DNA from: Symsagittifera roscoffensis
Lineage: Eukaryota > Xenacoelomorpha > Acoela > Convolutidae
Assembly: GCF_963678635.1 (NCBI RefSeq)
Contig: NC_087062.1
Location: 41,742,395 to 41,806,394, forward strand
Reading direction: 5' to 3'
DNA: 64,000 nt
Shown here: positions 52,566-64,000 of the stretch, piece by piece
Numbering within the stretch: the first letter of the stretch is position 1
Layout of the letters: each line of letters starts with the position of its first letter
Notes under the pieces: model-generated
What the model was told of the DNA's origin: nothing
What the model saw: the letters and a program-made list of their open reading frames with translations, nothing else
The model's database searches: none
Made by a program: the position numbers and the translations under genes

Positions 52566-53939
52566 TAAAGATGAGCCTTGTCAAGTTGGGGGTACTTAAA
52601 TAGAGTGATAGCTCTAGGAATTGTATACCAAAGAAACAGAGAAAATCAAGAACGACCCTCTCGAGGAAAAGACCGAAGGGATTCGGAACAAGGAAAGGAA
52701 CCAAGTTTCAGGCAAAATGTTGAATTAAGGAGTCAAAAAGCCTCAGAAGAAAAAGGAGCAAGGCTGGAAGTAGAGATCCACCCAAACCCATCTCTAGACG
52801 AGAACGAGCCGGGGCGTGGGAAGGAGCAAAATGGGAATTCTGATCGGTTTGGTGCGGTCAGAACCATAAACAAGACTTTTGATGGAATGCAACGGTCAAG
52901 GGAGTTCATGACTATGACCTACTCGGAAGATCAATCCGGACAAGATAGGAAAACAGGGTCAGGAATTACACCAGCGGAACCAGAGGTGGATTATGAAGGA
53001 ACAGAGAGGTAAAACTCGTATCTCGACCTGCACTATACTGCCAGGAACCAATAGGCCGACGCCACCACTAGTTACACCATTAGTAGACAACCGGGCATCG
53101 GTGGAAGAGGCCTTGACCAAGATGATAGACAGCATGGGTGAGCCGAGTGAATAGATGTCTATAAGAATGAGTGAACTAGAGAGAGCAGTTCACGTTGAGA
53201 GAAAAAACCTGCGGGAAGAAATTAACCGCAACAGACAGGAAACTAGTAGAAGTGAAAAACGCTTAATAGAAAGGAGATGAGTGAGTACTTGACCAAAAAC
53301 TTGTCGCGGTAGATGAGGGAGGCTGAGGAAAGAGAGAGAAATTCGAGAGGTGATCTGGAACAATTACGAAGTCATCAAGAGCAGGCTATTGGGACTCTTG
53401 ACATTAGATGAGACGCAATGATTGAAAGACGCACTCAAGCTATCATGGATAGGCTGGATGGTCTCCTGTGAAGGCTAACAGCACACTCGGGAGAGGCCAA
53501 CATGGAGCCGAGATGGAACTTTAACGACCATTCTAACAGAGGAAGGATCCTTGGATCTACAAGAGGAAGGGGCAACTCATCCAGTAATGCCAATGGGGAT
53601 AACAGGCCGGGCATTCAACGAAAACTAGAAGAGGTACTACTGGCAGCAGGCCGATCTCGAGTGAACGACCTATTCGAGAAGCGAATGCGACTGGAAAGGA
53701 ATATCCCACAAGTTGGAACCACTCGAATCAAGGAAGATCGCAGCCCAGCGATTCGGACAGAAGGGAAACGGATAATAACAATCGAGCGGGACATTCGCGT
53801 GATGCAACGGCAATGGCCACAGCATTTGAACCTCTGAACAGGTCCTTAGAAACTTTACTCACGAGTTCATCTAGGACCAGTGAACGCAGCTAAAAGTCCA
53901 AAAGATTATTTAAGAAACCAAGATGCTATAAGGACGAAT
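52566..53939 (+). pseudogene. Gag remnant in U2
   Basis: Shares with the copy at 58,050 the order EEKGARLEVEIHPN-like leader, SDRFGAVRTINKT, the EQRGKTRISTC region, a coiled coil (REAEERERNSRGDLEQLRSH) and a Ser/Asn-rich part. It is truncated before the capsid domain. Stops TAG (53,150s), TAG (53,310s), TGA (53,469) and TAA (53,891) occupy the same positions as in the other copies. The 111-codon frame 53,502-53,837 is an alternative frame of this gag, not an independent gene. Confidence 0.7.
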
Positions 53940-56900
53940 AGAAGTGTTATATAAAACGAGAAACTGACGGAGTCAAAAGCCCTTGTGTGAATCACAAAAT
54001 TCATATTACTACTTCTCACCACTAATAGTAACAAGAAAGCCGGAACCAGACTCCACGGCCTGTTTGTGGGACAACACAACGATGTAACATTCGCCCGAAA
54101 AGCACACAACGACAGAAAAAATTTAGATCCTATAACGACTGGCTAGCGTCAAGATAGAGCTCCACGTGTTTTTAACCGTCTCTACCAAAGCCAGTTCAAA
54201 TGGTCATCTGTAACATTTGACCAGGATGGCGCCAAAATGCCTGGCAATATCGAAACTTTATAAGGCAAGCCGAGTGAAAAAATTGGCAGTTTTGAGGGAT
54301 TAACAGTGCTAACCGTGCAATTTGACGCTTTGGGAGAGGTTAATTTGAAATGACGAAGTAGTTTTTTAAAAACTCGTTTGAATTAGAGGCACGAAAACCA
54401 AAAACCGCGAAAATTAAAACAGACCGATTTTCGCTGAAAAACAGCACCATTGACTTTCGATAGTTAGAAAAAAACGCGAGCACTGTGTTGAAGTTACGAT
54501 CGAGGCTGTCCGAATTGTAACAATTGTAACTGTACAATCGTTACCGAGAAGTTCACGAGATATCGGAAGGGTATCGGGAGGATTTTACCACCCTTTTAGA
54601 AAGATAATAAGACCGCTCTTTGTTAGGATTCCACGATCCGGAAGGATCTGGAGAGGAAACTGAAACTACATTTTAACAACTTTTAGCTTCCGGATATGTC
54701 CTGAACTGAATCAAATAAAATTTAAATTCGTTATCAGATAATGAGAAGCTAGGGTTTGAGGGAAAGGGTTGATCCATCTCCGATGGATATGATAATTTTT
54801 ATCTGCAGAACAAAAAGAATCGTAATATGATAATAAGCAGTAGCCTTGCTTTTAATGTGACCTCGTTGTCTGGGGATACTGAGATTCAGCCAGAGCTCAC
54901 TATTTTGCATGTAGCTAAGTTAATCTGCGCGTTTTGGCCGATAGCCCAAAAACAGTGATTGATTTTTTGACCCAATGTTAAAGGACCAAATATAGAACTG
55001 GCTTTGAACTAAAAGCATATGAAGATGTGTTTAGACGCTAGCCAGTCGTTTCATAACCTGGCTTCATTTTCCGTCGATATGTACTTTCGTGCGAATGTTA
55101 CATATAAGTCTTTATGGCGCTAATGGGTGTTAATCTTTTAACATCATGATCGGCAGATCCATTAACAATTACTCCGCGCCGAGCGGAGGCTAGAAATAAA
55201 GCTCTTAACACAGGGCCGTAAGGGTGGCTATGAAAACGCAAGCCTTTCGGATTCCCGGGTTTAGTTTTTTAACCTATTTAAGACCAAAAATTCATGTATC
55301 GTGAAGGGTGGGGGATTGGCCGCCCCTTCGTTCCCTGAGCAGTACATGACCAAAATACTTAAAGATATGCAAGAAACCAAAAAAAAGTAATGTAGTACCC
55401 AACAAAAAAGACAAAAACATAGAAAATAACCAAAAAAAAAAAAAATTAGATAAAATCAGTACAAATCATCACGCCCAGACGAGATGTGGTCCGACCCTCC
55501 CATTTGTTGTTATTAGATATATTGTTGTTATAGGCGTTTATATCAAACAGGATTGCAATGATCAAAATTGTTGTCCGTTTTTGGTGTCTGTACTGTAGGT
55601 TTCTTTGAGTATTTAAGCACGTTAATGCTAATTTGTACTTATTCCGGAAGGGTCATGGAAGAGAGCGGAAGGTTGATCCGACAAGCAGTGCAAGGAGTAG
55701 CAGGAATGGTCTCAGGGACAACAAAAATCGACTGTTAGGTATCGTTAACAAGTTTTGTATCCATTTTGGTACAGAAATTAAAAGATAAATCTGTGAGGGG
55801 CTCGACAGTGACTGTACTGTAGTGACCCTCCACCGAGTTGCGAATTTCCGAGTTAAGCACCTTAATTCGGATATTGAACAAACCCGGAGGGGTACAATAT
55901 TATTAGTATTACTATTTATACTGACTTTATTAATAATCCTATATCGTTTTTCAGTTAAGAAAAACATAGCAAACAGACCGGTTTTTAGGGTCAAAACATA
56001 GATATTATGATCCCCCCAGAAGTACCGATTTTTGAGATATCGATATTTTTTGAAACGGAAAAAAACGCTCATTTAATTTCACTTTTATTGAATTTTAATT
56101 GCCTTTTATTTAGTGGAACCGGTGAAAATTATATTGAACGTGGTTGGAACTAATTGGGTGACGAAATCCGAAATTTCGTGATTTTTGAAAAACGAAACGT
56201 CACAAAATAGAAAACTTTTTCAAAGATTTTCAGATAGGGCGATAAAAATTGTTGTTCGGAAAACATACACTAGTGAATCGACACGTTTTAGAACCCGTTT
56301 ACCAATAACCTTCCTGGCCCTGGTGAAATTGACCTTAAAATGTTTGATTTACTTGATTCATCGATCCGGCGGGGTCCAAATAGCATTGTTTTTGGCAAGT
56401 TTTTGGCTGAAACATTTTAGACCTGGTTTTTGCATTGAACTAGAAGAGCATAGACTTCTTGAGCTCGGATCGATAATTTTTAAGTCAATAAGACAAGAAT
56501 TGCGAAAAAAGTTAGACGGAAACTATAAGTTTGAAAAATTTTTGAGGTCGCATCAAAGACGGTTCGATTTATAACTTGAGAACTATTGCACAGCTCGAAT
56601 TCATCTTGGTACCACTAGAACAGAAACTGAATAAGCTTAGTTATAGTGCAATTGTTTTTTGAAAAAAGTAAGAATACAAAAATTTTCTAGATTGTTTTTA
56701 GCGAAAACTACCAATTTGTGAATAAGACCCTTCACATTTTGTAATTTTTTTTTGAAAAAACCTTAAACCCCTACCATACGGAAGTAACGGTTGAATAAGG
56801 CAATTTTACGCTGTTCTCGACAAAAAGGAAGGGCTAAGGAACCCAGAAATAGATAGCCGAGTCAAAACTAGTCTAGTTAGATGACCCTTCACAGTTAAGG

Positions 56901-58050
56901 AAAATTGGTAAAAAAGCAGCTTAGCCTCAATCTGGAAGGGTCTAGGGCCAGAATGCATCCTTCCCAGTTAGTTTATTTAGGAAACTAAGCTCTGAGACAG
57001 TATTCGGAAGGGTCTCGGGTATTGTTTTTAAACGGTCCGGAAAGGCCATTTTTGCCGATTAGGAGGGGTCCCAATTCGGAGGTTCCTATTTTTGCCAATT
57101 AGGAGGGGACCAGTTCGGAGGGGTCCTATTTTTTTTTAAACCGGAAGGGGTCCCAATTCGGAGGGGGGTCCTATTTTTGTCAACCCGAAGGGATCCCAAT
57201 TCCGAGGGGTCCTATTTTTGCCAATTAGGAGGGGGTCCAATTCGGAGGGGTCCTATTTTTGTCAACCCGGAGGGCTCTTTTTTAACGAACGCGACCGTAG
57301 AGATACTGAACATACGTAGACGAAAGTAAGATACAAAGTGACTAGTATTAAGATATTAGGAATCAGGCAGGAGGCTGGTGACTGCACTGGTAACATGCCT
57401 ATAAAAAATTGAAAAGAGCATAGTGAAATAAAAACAGGTCTAAATCTGGACATTCGCGACTCTAGGTCTAGTTGAAAACTGAATTGGACACTGATTTAAT
57501 TGGATTAAAATTCAGACTATTTTTTGGAAGACTGGTTACCTTGAGGGTTTTAGTAGGTCTAGCTCGGGCAATCCGAAGGCTAGATAGGTAACACAGAACT
57601 AGGTGAGTGCAATAGTCGCCCACTTGAGAAGGATACTGTCTTCAAGTTTTGACTGTTTAGTGCGGTTTTGTCTGTTTAGAAACAAGTTATACTGTTAAAT
57701 TGCGACAGACCGAATGCAATACACAATCATTTTTTTGAAATACGTTTTTTTCTCCTTCTCCTTTTCGTTTTAAATCCTCAATAACTAATTTCGATAGGGT
57801 AGTGACTACACAAATTTTTAAATGTATCGATATCATCAGTCCGTGCTTGCTTTATATCCAAGAACCAATAATAAATTGCTGTGCAAAAATTGTATACACA
57901 CTGTTCTGTGATAACTTAAAAAGATTCGTGGTCACTTGCTAGTTGAAATTTGGACATTATCCTGTTGTGTTCTTATTATTGGTTATCAAAAAATAAAAGC
58001 GATGGGAAGCGATAAATTAAGATTAGACTAGTCAAGTTGGGTGTACTTAA
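53940..58050 (+). repeat. U3: most complete LTR-like unit (about 4.1 kb)
   Basis: Starts AATAGAAGTGTTATATAAAACGAG and runs through every block of the family to GACATTATCCTGTTGTGTTC and the gag start. If it is an LTR it would be unusually long. The end of the LTR and the primer-binding site cannot be fixed. No long frame in it is supported. Confidence 0.8.
57055..57275 (+). repeat. Minisatellite in U3
   Basis: About six units of the AATTCGGAGGGGTCCTATTTTTG type, the longest of the three arrays, ending in the same GGAGGGCTCTTTTTTAACGAACGCG. Confidence 0.85.
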
Positions 58051-59956
58051 ATTGAGTGATAGCTCTAGGAATTTTATACCAAAGAAACAGAGAAAATCAA
58101 GAACGACCCTCTCGTGGAAAAGACCGAAGGGATTCGGAACAAGAAAGAGAACCAAGTTTCAGGCAGAAGGTTGAAACAAGGAGTCAAAAAGCCTCAGAAG
58201 AAAAAGAAGCAAGGCTGGAAGTAGAGATCCACCCAAACACATCTCTAGACGAGAACGAGTGGGGGCGTGGGAAGGAGCAAAATGGGAATTCTGATCAGTT
58301 TGGTGCGGTCAGAACCATAAACAAACTTTTGATGGGTTGCAACGGTCAAGGGAGTTCATGACTATGACCTACTCGGAAGAGCAATCCGGACAAGATAGGA
58401 AAACAGGGTCAGGAATTACACCAGCGGAACCATAGGCGGGTTATGAAGGAACAGAGAGGTAAAACTCGTATCGCGACCTGCACTATACTGCCAGGAACCA
58501 ATAGGGCGACGCCACCACTAGTTACACCATAAGTAGACAACGGGGCATTGGTGGAAGAGGCCTTGACCAAGATGATGGACAGCATGGGTGAGCAGAGTGA
58601 ATAGATGTCTATAAGAATGAGTGAACTAGAGAGAGCAGTTCACGTTGAGAAAGAAAACCTGCGGGAAGAAATTAACCGCAACAGACAGGAAACTAGTAGA
58701 AGTGAGTGGAAAACGGTTAATAGAAAGGAGATGAGTGAGTACTTGACCAAAACCTTGTCGCGGTAGACGAGGGAGGCTGAGGAAAGAGAGAGAAATTCGA
58801 GAGGTGATCTGGAACAATTACGAAGTCATCAAGAGCAGGCTCTTGGGACTCTTGACACTAGAAGAGACGCAATGAATGAAAGACGCACTCAAGCTATCAT
58901 GGATAGGCTGGATGGTCTCCTGTGAAGGCTAACAGCACACTCGGGAGAGGCCAACATGGAGCCGAGATGGAACTTTAACGACCATTCTAACAGAGGAAGG
59001 ATCCATGGATCTACAAGAGGAAGGGGCAACTCATCCAGCAATGCCAATGGGGATAACAGGCCGGGCATTCAACGAAAACTAGAAGAGGTACTACTGGCAG
59101 CAGGCCGATCTCGAGTGAACGACCTATTCGAGAAGCGAATGCGACTGGAAAGGAAGATCCCACAAGTTGGAACCACTCGAATCAAGGAAGATCGCAGCCC
59201 AGCGATTCGGACAGAAGGGAAACGGATAATAACAATCGAGCGGGACATTCGCGTGATGCAACGGCAATGGCCAGAGCATTTGAACCTCTGAACAGGTCCT
59301 TAGAAACTTTACTCACGAGTTCATCTAGGACCAGTGAACGCAGCTAAAAGTCCAAAAGATTATTTAAGAAACCAAGATGCTATAAGGACGAATCTGACGG
59401 CTGTATAGACAACTGGATAGAGGTCAAGAAACTGCATTTTGAGGAAGAAGACTTGACGGAAAAACAAGAATGCAGTGCGCTCACCAGCAACCTAGAACGA
59501 ATAGTCCTGAATTGCGTGATGGCCAAAAAGCAATACCGGCGGGACACAGCCCAGAAAACCTTCGAAACCCTGTTGGATCGTTTTGGCTCAGGGGTGCAAG
59601 GACACCAAGCGATGATGCGCTTCGAGAAACAAAGGCAACGTGAAAACGTAACCAAAGACAAATTCTTGGATGAATTGGAAATGCTTAGAAGACGCAGTCA
59701 ACCGGACGAGTCAAACAGCAGGATGATCTTGGTAGTAGCATCAAAATTCATAGATGGTGTGAAGAACGATGAACTTAGGACAATGTTAGCAACGCATTTC
59801 ACACCTCTTTCAACCTATTCGCCTACACCAGAGGAACTGCGACTGAAGTCCAAGGAGTATCTGTTGCTTAAAACTCCTTTGAGATCAGGTTATTACAAAA
59901 AAAATATGGCAGTTTTAACAATGAATCTGCTAGCTAGGTAACAACTGGAACAAACA
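58050..59956 (+). pseudogene. Gag remnant in U3 including capsid domain
   Basis: Leader and coiled-coil regions as in U2, continuing into the Gag capsid domain (59,350-59,930: CIDNWIEVKKLHFEEEDL, FETLLDRFGSGVQGHQAM, LRTMLATHF). This is clearly homologous to residues 186-350 of the 1-12 kb polyprotein. The true frame is broken by TAG, TAG, TGA and TAA at positions shared with the U2 copy and the right-hand inverted copy. The sequence switches at 59,957 to a repeat of its own middle part. Confidence 0.8.
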
Positions 59957-61092
59957 TAGGCTGAGGAAAGAGAGAGAAATTCGAGAGGTGATCTGGAACA
60001 ATTACGAAGTCATCAAGAGCAGGCTCTTGGGACTCTTGACACTAGAAGAGACGCATTGATTGAAAGACGCACTCAAGCTATCATGGATAGGCTGTGATGG
60101 TCTCCTGTGAAGGCTAACAGCACACTCGGGAGAGGCTAACATGGAGCCGAGATGGAACTTTAACGACCATTCTAACAGAGGAAGGATCCATGGATCTACA
60201 AGAGAAGGGGCAACTCATCCAGCAATGCCACTGGGGATAACAGGCCGGGCATTCAACGAAAACTAGAAGAGGTACTACTGGCAGCAGGCCGATCTCGAGT
60301 GAACGACCTATTCGAGAAGCGAATGCGACTGGAAAGGAAGATCCCACAAGTTGGAACCACTCGAATCAAGGAAGATCGCAGCCCAGCGATTCGGACAGAA
60401 GGGAAACGGATAATAACAATCGAGCGGGACATTCGCGTGATGCAACGGCAATGGCCACAGCATTTGAACCTCTGAACAGGTCCTTAGAAACTTTACTCAC
60501 GAGTTCATCTAGGACCAGTGAACGCAGCTAAAGTCCAAAAAGATTATTTAAGAAACCAAGATGCTATAAGGACGAATCTTGACGGCTGTATAGACAACCG
60601 GATAGAGGTCAAGAAGCTGCATTTTGAGGAAGAAGACTTGACGGAAAAACAAGAATGCAGTGCGCTCACCAGCAACCTAGAACGAATAGCCCTGAATTGC
60701 GTGATGGCCAAAAAGCAATACCGGCGGGACACAGCCCAGAAAACCTTCGAAACCCTGTTGGATCGTTCTTGGCTCAGGGGTGCAAGGACACCAAGCGATG
60801 ATGCGCTTCGAGAAACAAAGGCAACGTGAAAACGTAACCAAAGACCAAATTCTTGGATGAATTGGAAATGCTAGAAGACGCAGTCAACCGGACGAGTCAA
60901 ACAGCAGGATGATCTTGGTAGTAGCATCAAATATCATAGATGGTGTGAAGAACGATGAACTTAGGACAATGTTAGCAACGCATTTCACACCTCTTTCAAC
61001 CTATTCGCCTACACCGGAGGAACTGCGACTGAAGTCCAAGGAGTATCTGTTGCTTAAAACTCCTTTGAGATCAGGTTTATTACAAAAAAAAA
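59957..61092 (+). repeat. Direct duplicate of 58,770-59,895, indel-rich, abutting the gap
   Basis: Repeats the gag stretch from GCTGAGGAAAGAGAG to the end of the capsid domain. Compared with the first copy it has many one-base insertions or deletions (for example in GGCTGTGATGG, GATCGTTCTTGG, AATCTTGACGG, AAGACCAAATT, and missing bases in AAGAGAAGG and AATGCTAGAAG) but few substitutions. That pattern suggests uncorrected sequencing error next to the gap rather than evolution. Confidence 0.85.
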
Positions 61093-61292
61093 NNNNNNNN
61101 NNNNNNNNNNNNNNNNNNNNNNNNNNNNNNNNNNNNNNNNNNNNNNNNNNNNNNNNNNNNNNNNNNNNNNNNNNNNNNNNNNNNNNNNNNNNNNNNNNNN
61201 NNNNNNNNNNNNNNNNNNNNNNNNNNNNNNNNNNNNNNNNNNNNNNNNNNNNNNNNNNNNNNNNNNNNNNNNNNNNNNNNNNNNNNNNNNNN
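61093..61292. other. Assembly gap, exactly 200 N
   Basis: A round-number run of N is a scaffolding placeholder, so the true distance, and even the adjacency, of the two sides is uncertain. Confidence 0.98.
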
Positions 61293-62479
61293 TGTCAACA
61301 ACGCTCGCACAGCTCTCGACTCAGTGTCGACTCAAATTGTCTCAGATAATCCGCATATATATCCAAATGCATCAAGGTGAACTCCGAAGGTTCGCTTAGG
61401 TTCCTGATTACCTGATGTCCCGCCACTGAGATTGTTGACTGCTTCTTGCTTCTTGATTTTGCCTTTCCACCAAGCAGTTTGTTTGTGGATGATACGTGGT
61501 TGAATGAGCCTGAGCTACTTGAGAAAGTCTCATGAGCTCCTTGGTTGGTTCTCCTACGAAAGCTGTCCCATTGTCCGATTGGAATGTCATTTGACATCCA
61601 TGTCTTGCTATCCACGTTTTGATCCGATGGTCGCATGTCTCTTCGGCTGAGGCAGTTATGCAGGGCACGGCCTCTGCTTACTTTGTGAAGTGATCGAACA
61701 TCACCAGGACTTGATTGTTGCCATTGCTGTCATGCTTAACTTCTTCTGATGATCATTATGTACCACTTTATTGAATTCGGATGACCCTGTTGACTGCAAC
61801 GGAAATCGCAATTTCCTGGGATCCTTCACTTGTTGGCGTGACAGAAATGCTTTTAATCTCCTCTCGCATGCGTTTTTCATGCCAGGCCATTCGAAGCGTT
61901 TCAGGATCCTCTGGTATACATTATCGATCCCTTGGTGGCCCATTTGATCATGTGACCTGAATAAAAGTTCCGTCTGAAAAAGTTGCGGCAGGACTATCGC
62001 GTTGTACTTGTCTAGTACCCTGCCCTTCTTTCTCCTTTTGCAAGCCACGATCCCAACCTTGTTCAGATAAAACCTCCCCAGATAGCACGGCTTGAATTTT
62101 CTTCGTAGCCAGCTCTTGTGGTTTCTCTTTTCTCCGGGCTTCCGCCTCACTCATCAGCTGTACCTTGCTGGTTTTGACACCTGATAAAGCTTGTTCATGC
62201 CTTGGGTGCATGATGTCGGCCACAGCATCCCAAAATTGAGGACAATCCGATTTAAAATGATCCTCCAAGTTGCAAAAGAAACAAGTAGGACCAAATCTTG
62301 CAATTACTCCCCATATGAAAAATTCATGATCAATTTCTGATGCATCTTCATCCTCTAGACTAAAATCGATCGCCGTCATGCCTTGTTTGTAGGTTGCGCA
62401 TGCTGATACATGATGGTCTGTCGAACTGCAGTTTGCACTAGAGCGTCACTTGTCCATGCCGTCCCTATGTTTGTACCAG
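61293..62479 (-). pseudogene. Rearranged Ty3/gypsy fragment: gag zinc knuckle joined to integrase
   Basis: Reading down the minus strand: a Gag piece with CCHC knuckle CFFCNLEDHFKSDC (62,265 region) and its downstream helical part, then directly the integrase zinc domain (SHDQMGHQGID; 62,150-61,700). The integrase core follows (61,668-61,408: FQSDNGTAF, NCLVERQNQ). Then comes a jump back to a pre-protease segment (GHQVIRNLSEPSEFTL near 61,400). Protease, RT and RNase H are absent. The order gag, integrase, pre-protease is not colinear with any element, so at least two rearrangements occurred. The second Cys pair of the integrase zinc domain is lost. Confidence 0.8.
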
Positions 62480-64000
62480 TTGTTACCTGGCTAGCAGATT
62501 CATTGTTAAAACTGCCATATTTTTTTTGTAATGACCTGATCTCAAAGGAGTTTTAAGCAACAGATACTCCTTGGACTTCAGTCGCAGTTCCTCCGGTGTA
62601 GGCGAATAGGTTGAAAGAGGTGTGAAATGCGTTGCTAACATTGTCCTAAGTTCATCGTTCTTCACACCATCTATGATATTTGATGCTACTACCAAGATCA
62701 TCCTGCTGTTTGACTCGTCCGGCTGACTGCGTCTTCTAAGCATTTCCAATTCATCCAAGAATTTGTCTTTGGTTACGTTTTCACGTTGCCTTTGTTTCTC
62801 GAAGCGCATCGTCCTTGCACCCCTGAGCCAAAACGATCCAACAGGGTTTCGAAGGTTTTCTGGGCTGTGTCCCGCCGGTATTGCTTTTTGGCCATCACGC
62901 AATTCAGGGCTATTCGTTCTAGGTTGCTGGTGAGCGCACTGCATTCTTGTTTTTCCGTCAAGTCTTCTTCCTCAAAATGCAGCTTCTTGACCTCTATCCG
63001 GTTGTCCATACAGCCGTCAGATTCGTCCTTATAGCATCTTGGTTTCTTAAATAATCTTTTGGACTTTTAGCTGCGTTCACTGGTCCTAGATGAACTCGTG
63101 AGTAAAGTTTCTAAGGACCTGTTCAGAGGTTCAAACGCTGTGGCCATTGCCGTTGCATCACGCGAATGTCCCGCTCGATTGTTATTATCCGTTTCCCTTC
63201 TGTCCGAATCGCTGGGCTGCGATCTTCCTTGATTCGAGTGGTTCCAACTTGTGAGATCTTCCTTTCCAGTCGCATTCGCTTCTCGAATAGGTCGTTCACT
63301 CGAGATTGTCCTCCTGCCAGTAGTACCTCTTCTAGTTTTCGTTGAATGCCCGGCCTGTTATCCCCAGTGGCATTGCTGGATGAGTTGCCCCTTCCTCTTG
63401 TAGATCCATGGATCCTTCCTCTGTTAGAATGGTCGTTAAAGTGCCATCTCGGCTCCATGTTAGCCTCTCCCGAGTGTGCTGTTAGCCTTCACAGGAGACC
63501 ATCCAGCCTATCCATGATAGCTTGAGTGCGTCTTTCATTCATTGCGTCTCTTCTAGTGTCAAGAGTCCCAGGAGCCTGCTCTTGATGACTTCGTAATTGT
63601 TCCAGATCACCTCTCGAATTTCTCTCTCTTTCCTCAGCCTCCCTCGTCTACCGCGACAAGGTTTTGGTCAAGTACTCACTCATCTCCTTTCTATTAAGCG
63701 TTTTTCACTCACTTCTACTAGTTTCCTGTCTGTTGCGGTTAATTTCTTCCAGCAGGTTTTCTTTCTCAACGTGAACTGCTCTCTCTAGTTCACTCATTCT
63801 TATAGACATCTATTCACTCTGCTCACCCATGCTGTCCATCATCTTGGTCAAGGCCTCTTCCACCGATGCCCCGTTGTCTACTAATGGTGTAACTAGTGGT
63901 GGCGTCGCCCTATTGGTTCCTGGCAGTATAGTGCAGGTCGAGATACGAGTTTTACCTCTCTGTTCCATCATAATCCGCCTCTGGTTCCGCTGGTGTAATT
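62480..64000 (-). pseudogene. Inverted gag copy (right arm of a 1.5-kb inverted repeat)
   Basis: Complement of 58,412-59,945 with a few percent divergence. It contains the capsid domain (62,483-63,009), the Ser/Asn-rich part and the coiled coil, and reaches the window edge, so it may extend further. It carries the same stops as the U2 and U3 gags. Unlike those, its 3' end continues into the proper gag sequence of the next fragment. Confidence 0.85.

Larger units (their letters stand above)
49665..53939 (+). repeat. U2: LTR-like repeat unit with truncated gag (about 4.28 kb)
   Basis: Begins AATAGAACTGTTATATGAAACGAGAAACTGACGG, repeated 4,275 bases later at the start of U3. TGTTATAT is a typical LTR start. 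The unit contains all blocks of U3 except a 1.25-kb stretch including the minisatellite, lost between AAACT and TTTAAATCCTC at about 52,318. The gag part stops at GGACGAAT (53,939) and U3 begins at once. That looks like unequal recombination between tandem copies. Confidence 0.85.

Noticed and set aside
53502-53837. 111-codon frame starting MEPRWNFN, also at 58,956 and on the minus strand at 63,458
   Set aside because: It is open in several gag copies, but the frame homologous to Gag is a different one (it continues into FEPLNRSLETLL); conservation follows from copy similarity.

Overview
This window is repeat-dense DNA from a eukaryote, most likely an invertebrate animal. The evidence is several metazoan-type mobile elements, AT-rich non-coding DNA, nested and tandem repeats, and no bacterial-style operons. 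A springtail or related arthropod is only a guess. I recognise no single-copy host gene; everything coding here belongs to, or decayed from, a mobile element.

Positions 1-12,049, minus strand: a well-preserved Ty3/gypsy-type LTR retrotransposon core. Reading from high to low coordinates it has a gag leader in two short pieces, a 1,530-codon Gag-protease-reverse transcriptase-RNase H frame, an in-frame UGA, and a 1,141-codon integrase frame ending in a macro-domain-like module. About 500 bases on, in the position where env would lie, is a 914-codon frame still open at the window edge. It carries a complete SGNH/GDSL-hydrolase signature and a second SGNH-like module. Neither LTR can be delimited.

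Positions 12,050-16,549: a roughly 600-bp minisatellite (14-bp unit), a 70-bp triplet repeat, and tandem copies of a roughly 0.7-1 kb repeat (called R1 here) carrying a nested MITE-like element. Positions 16,550-19,520 hold a decayed non-LTR retrotransposon with a PHD finger, an RT and a restriction-like endonuclease. Positions 19,740-23,068 are more R1 units.

Positions 23,070-33,600, minus strand: decayed coding sequence whose upstream third is a diverged copy of the SGNH ORF, interrupted by another R1 copy that lies between duplicated flanks. Positions 34,000-42,480, minus strand: a decayed Polinton/Maverick, with packaging ATPase, integrase, minor and major capsid and adenovirus-type protease remnants.

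Positions 42,900-64,000: an array of long LTR-like units (called U0-U3) leading into degenerate gag genes related to the gag of the first element. A 5'-truncated LINE sits in one gag. At the right end is an inverted copy of the gag region, a 200-N assembly gap and a rearranged gag/integrase fragment.

The most interesting candidate for an undescribed system is the Ty3-type element combining a macro-domain-like tail on its integrase with an env-position SGNH-hydrolase ORF.
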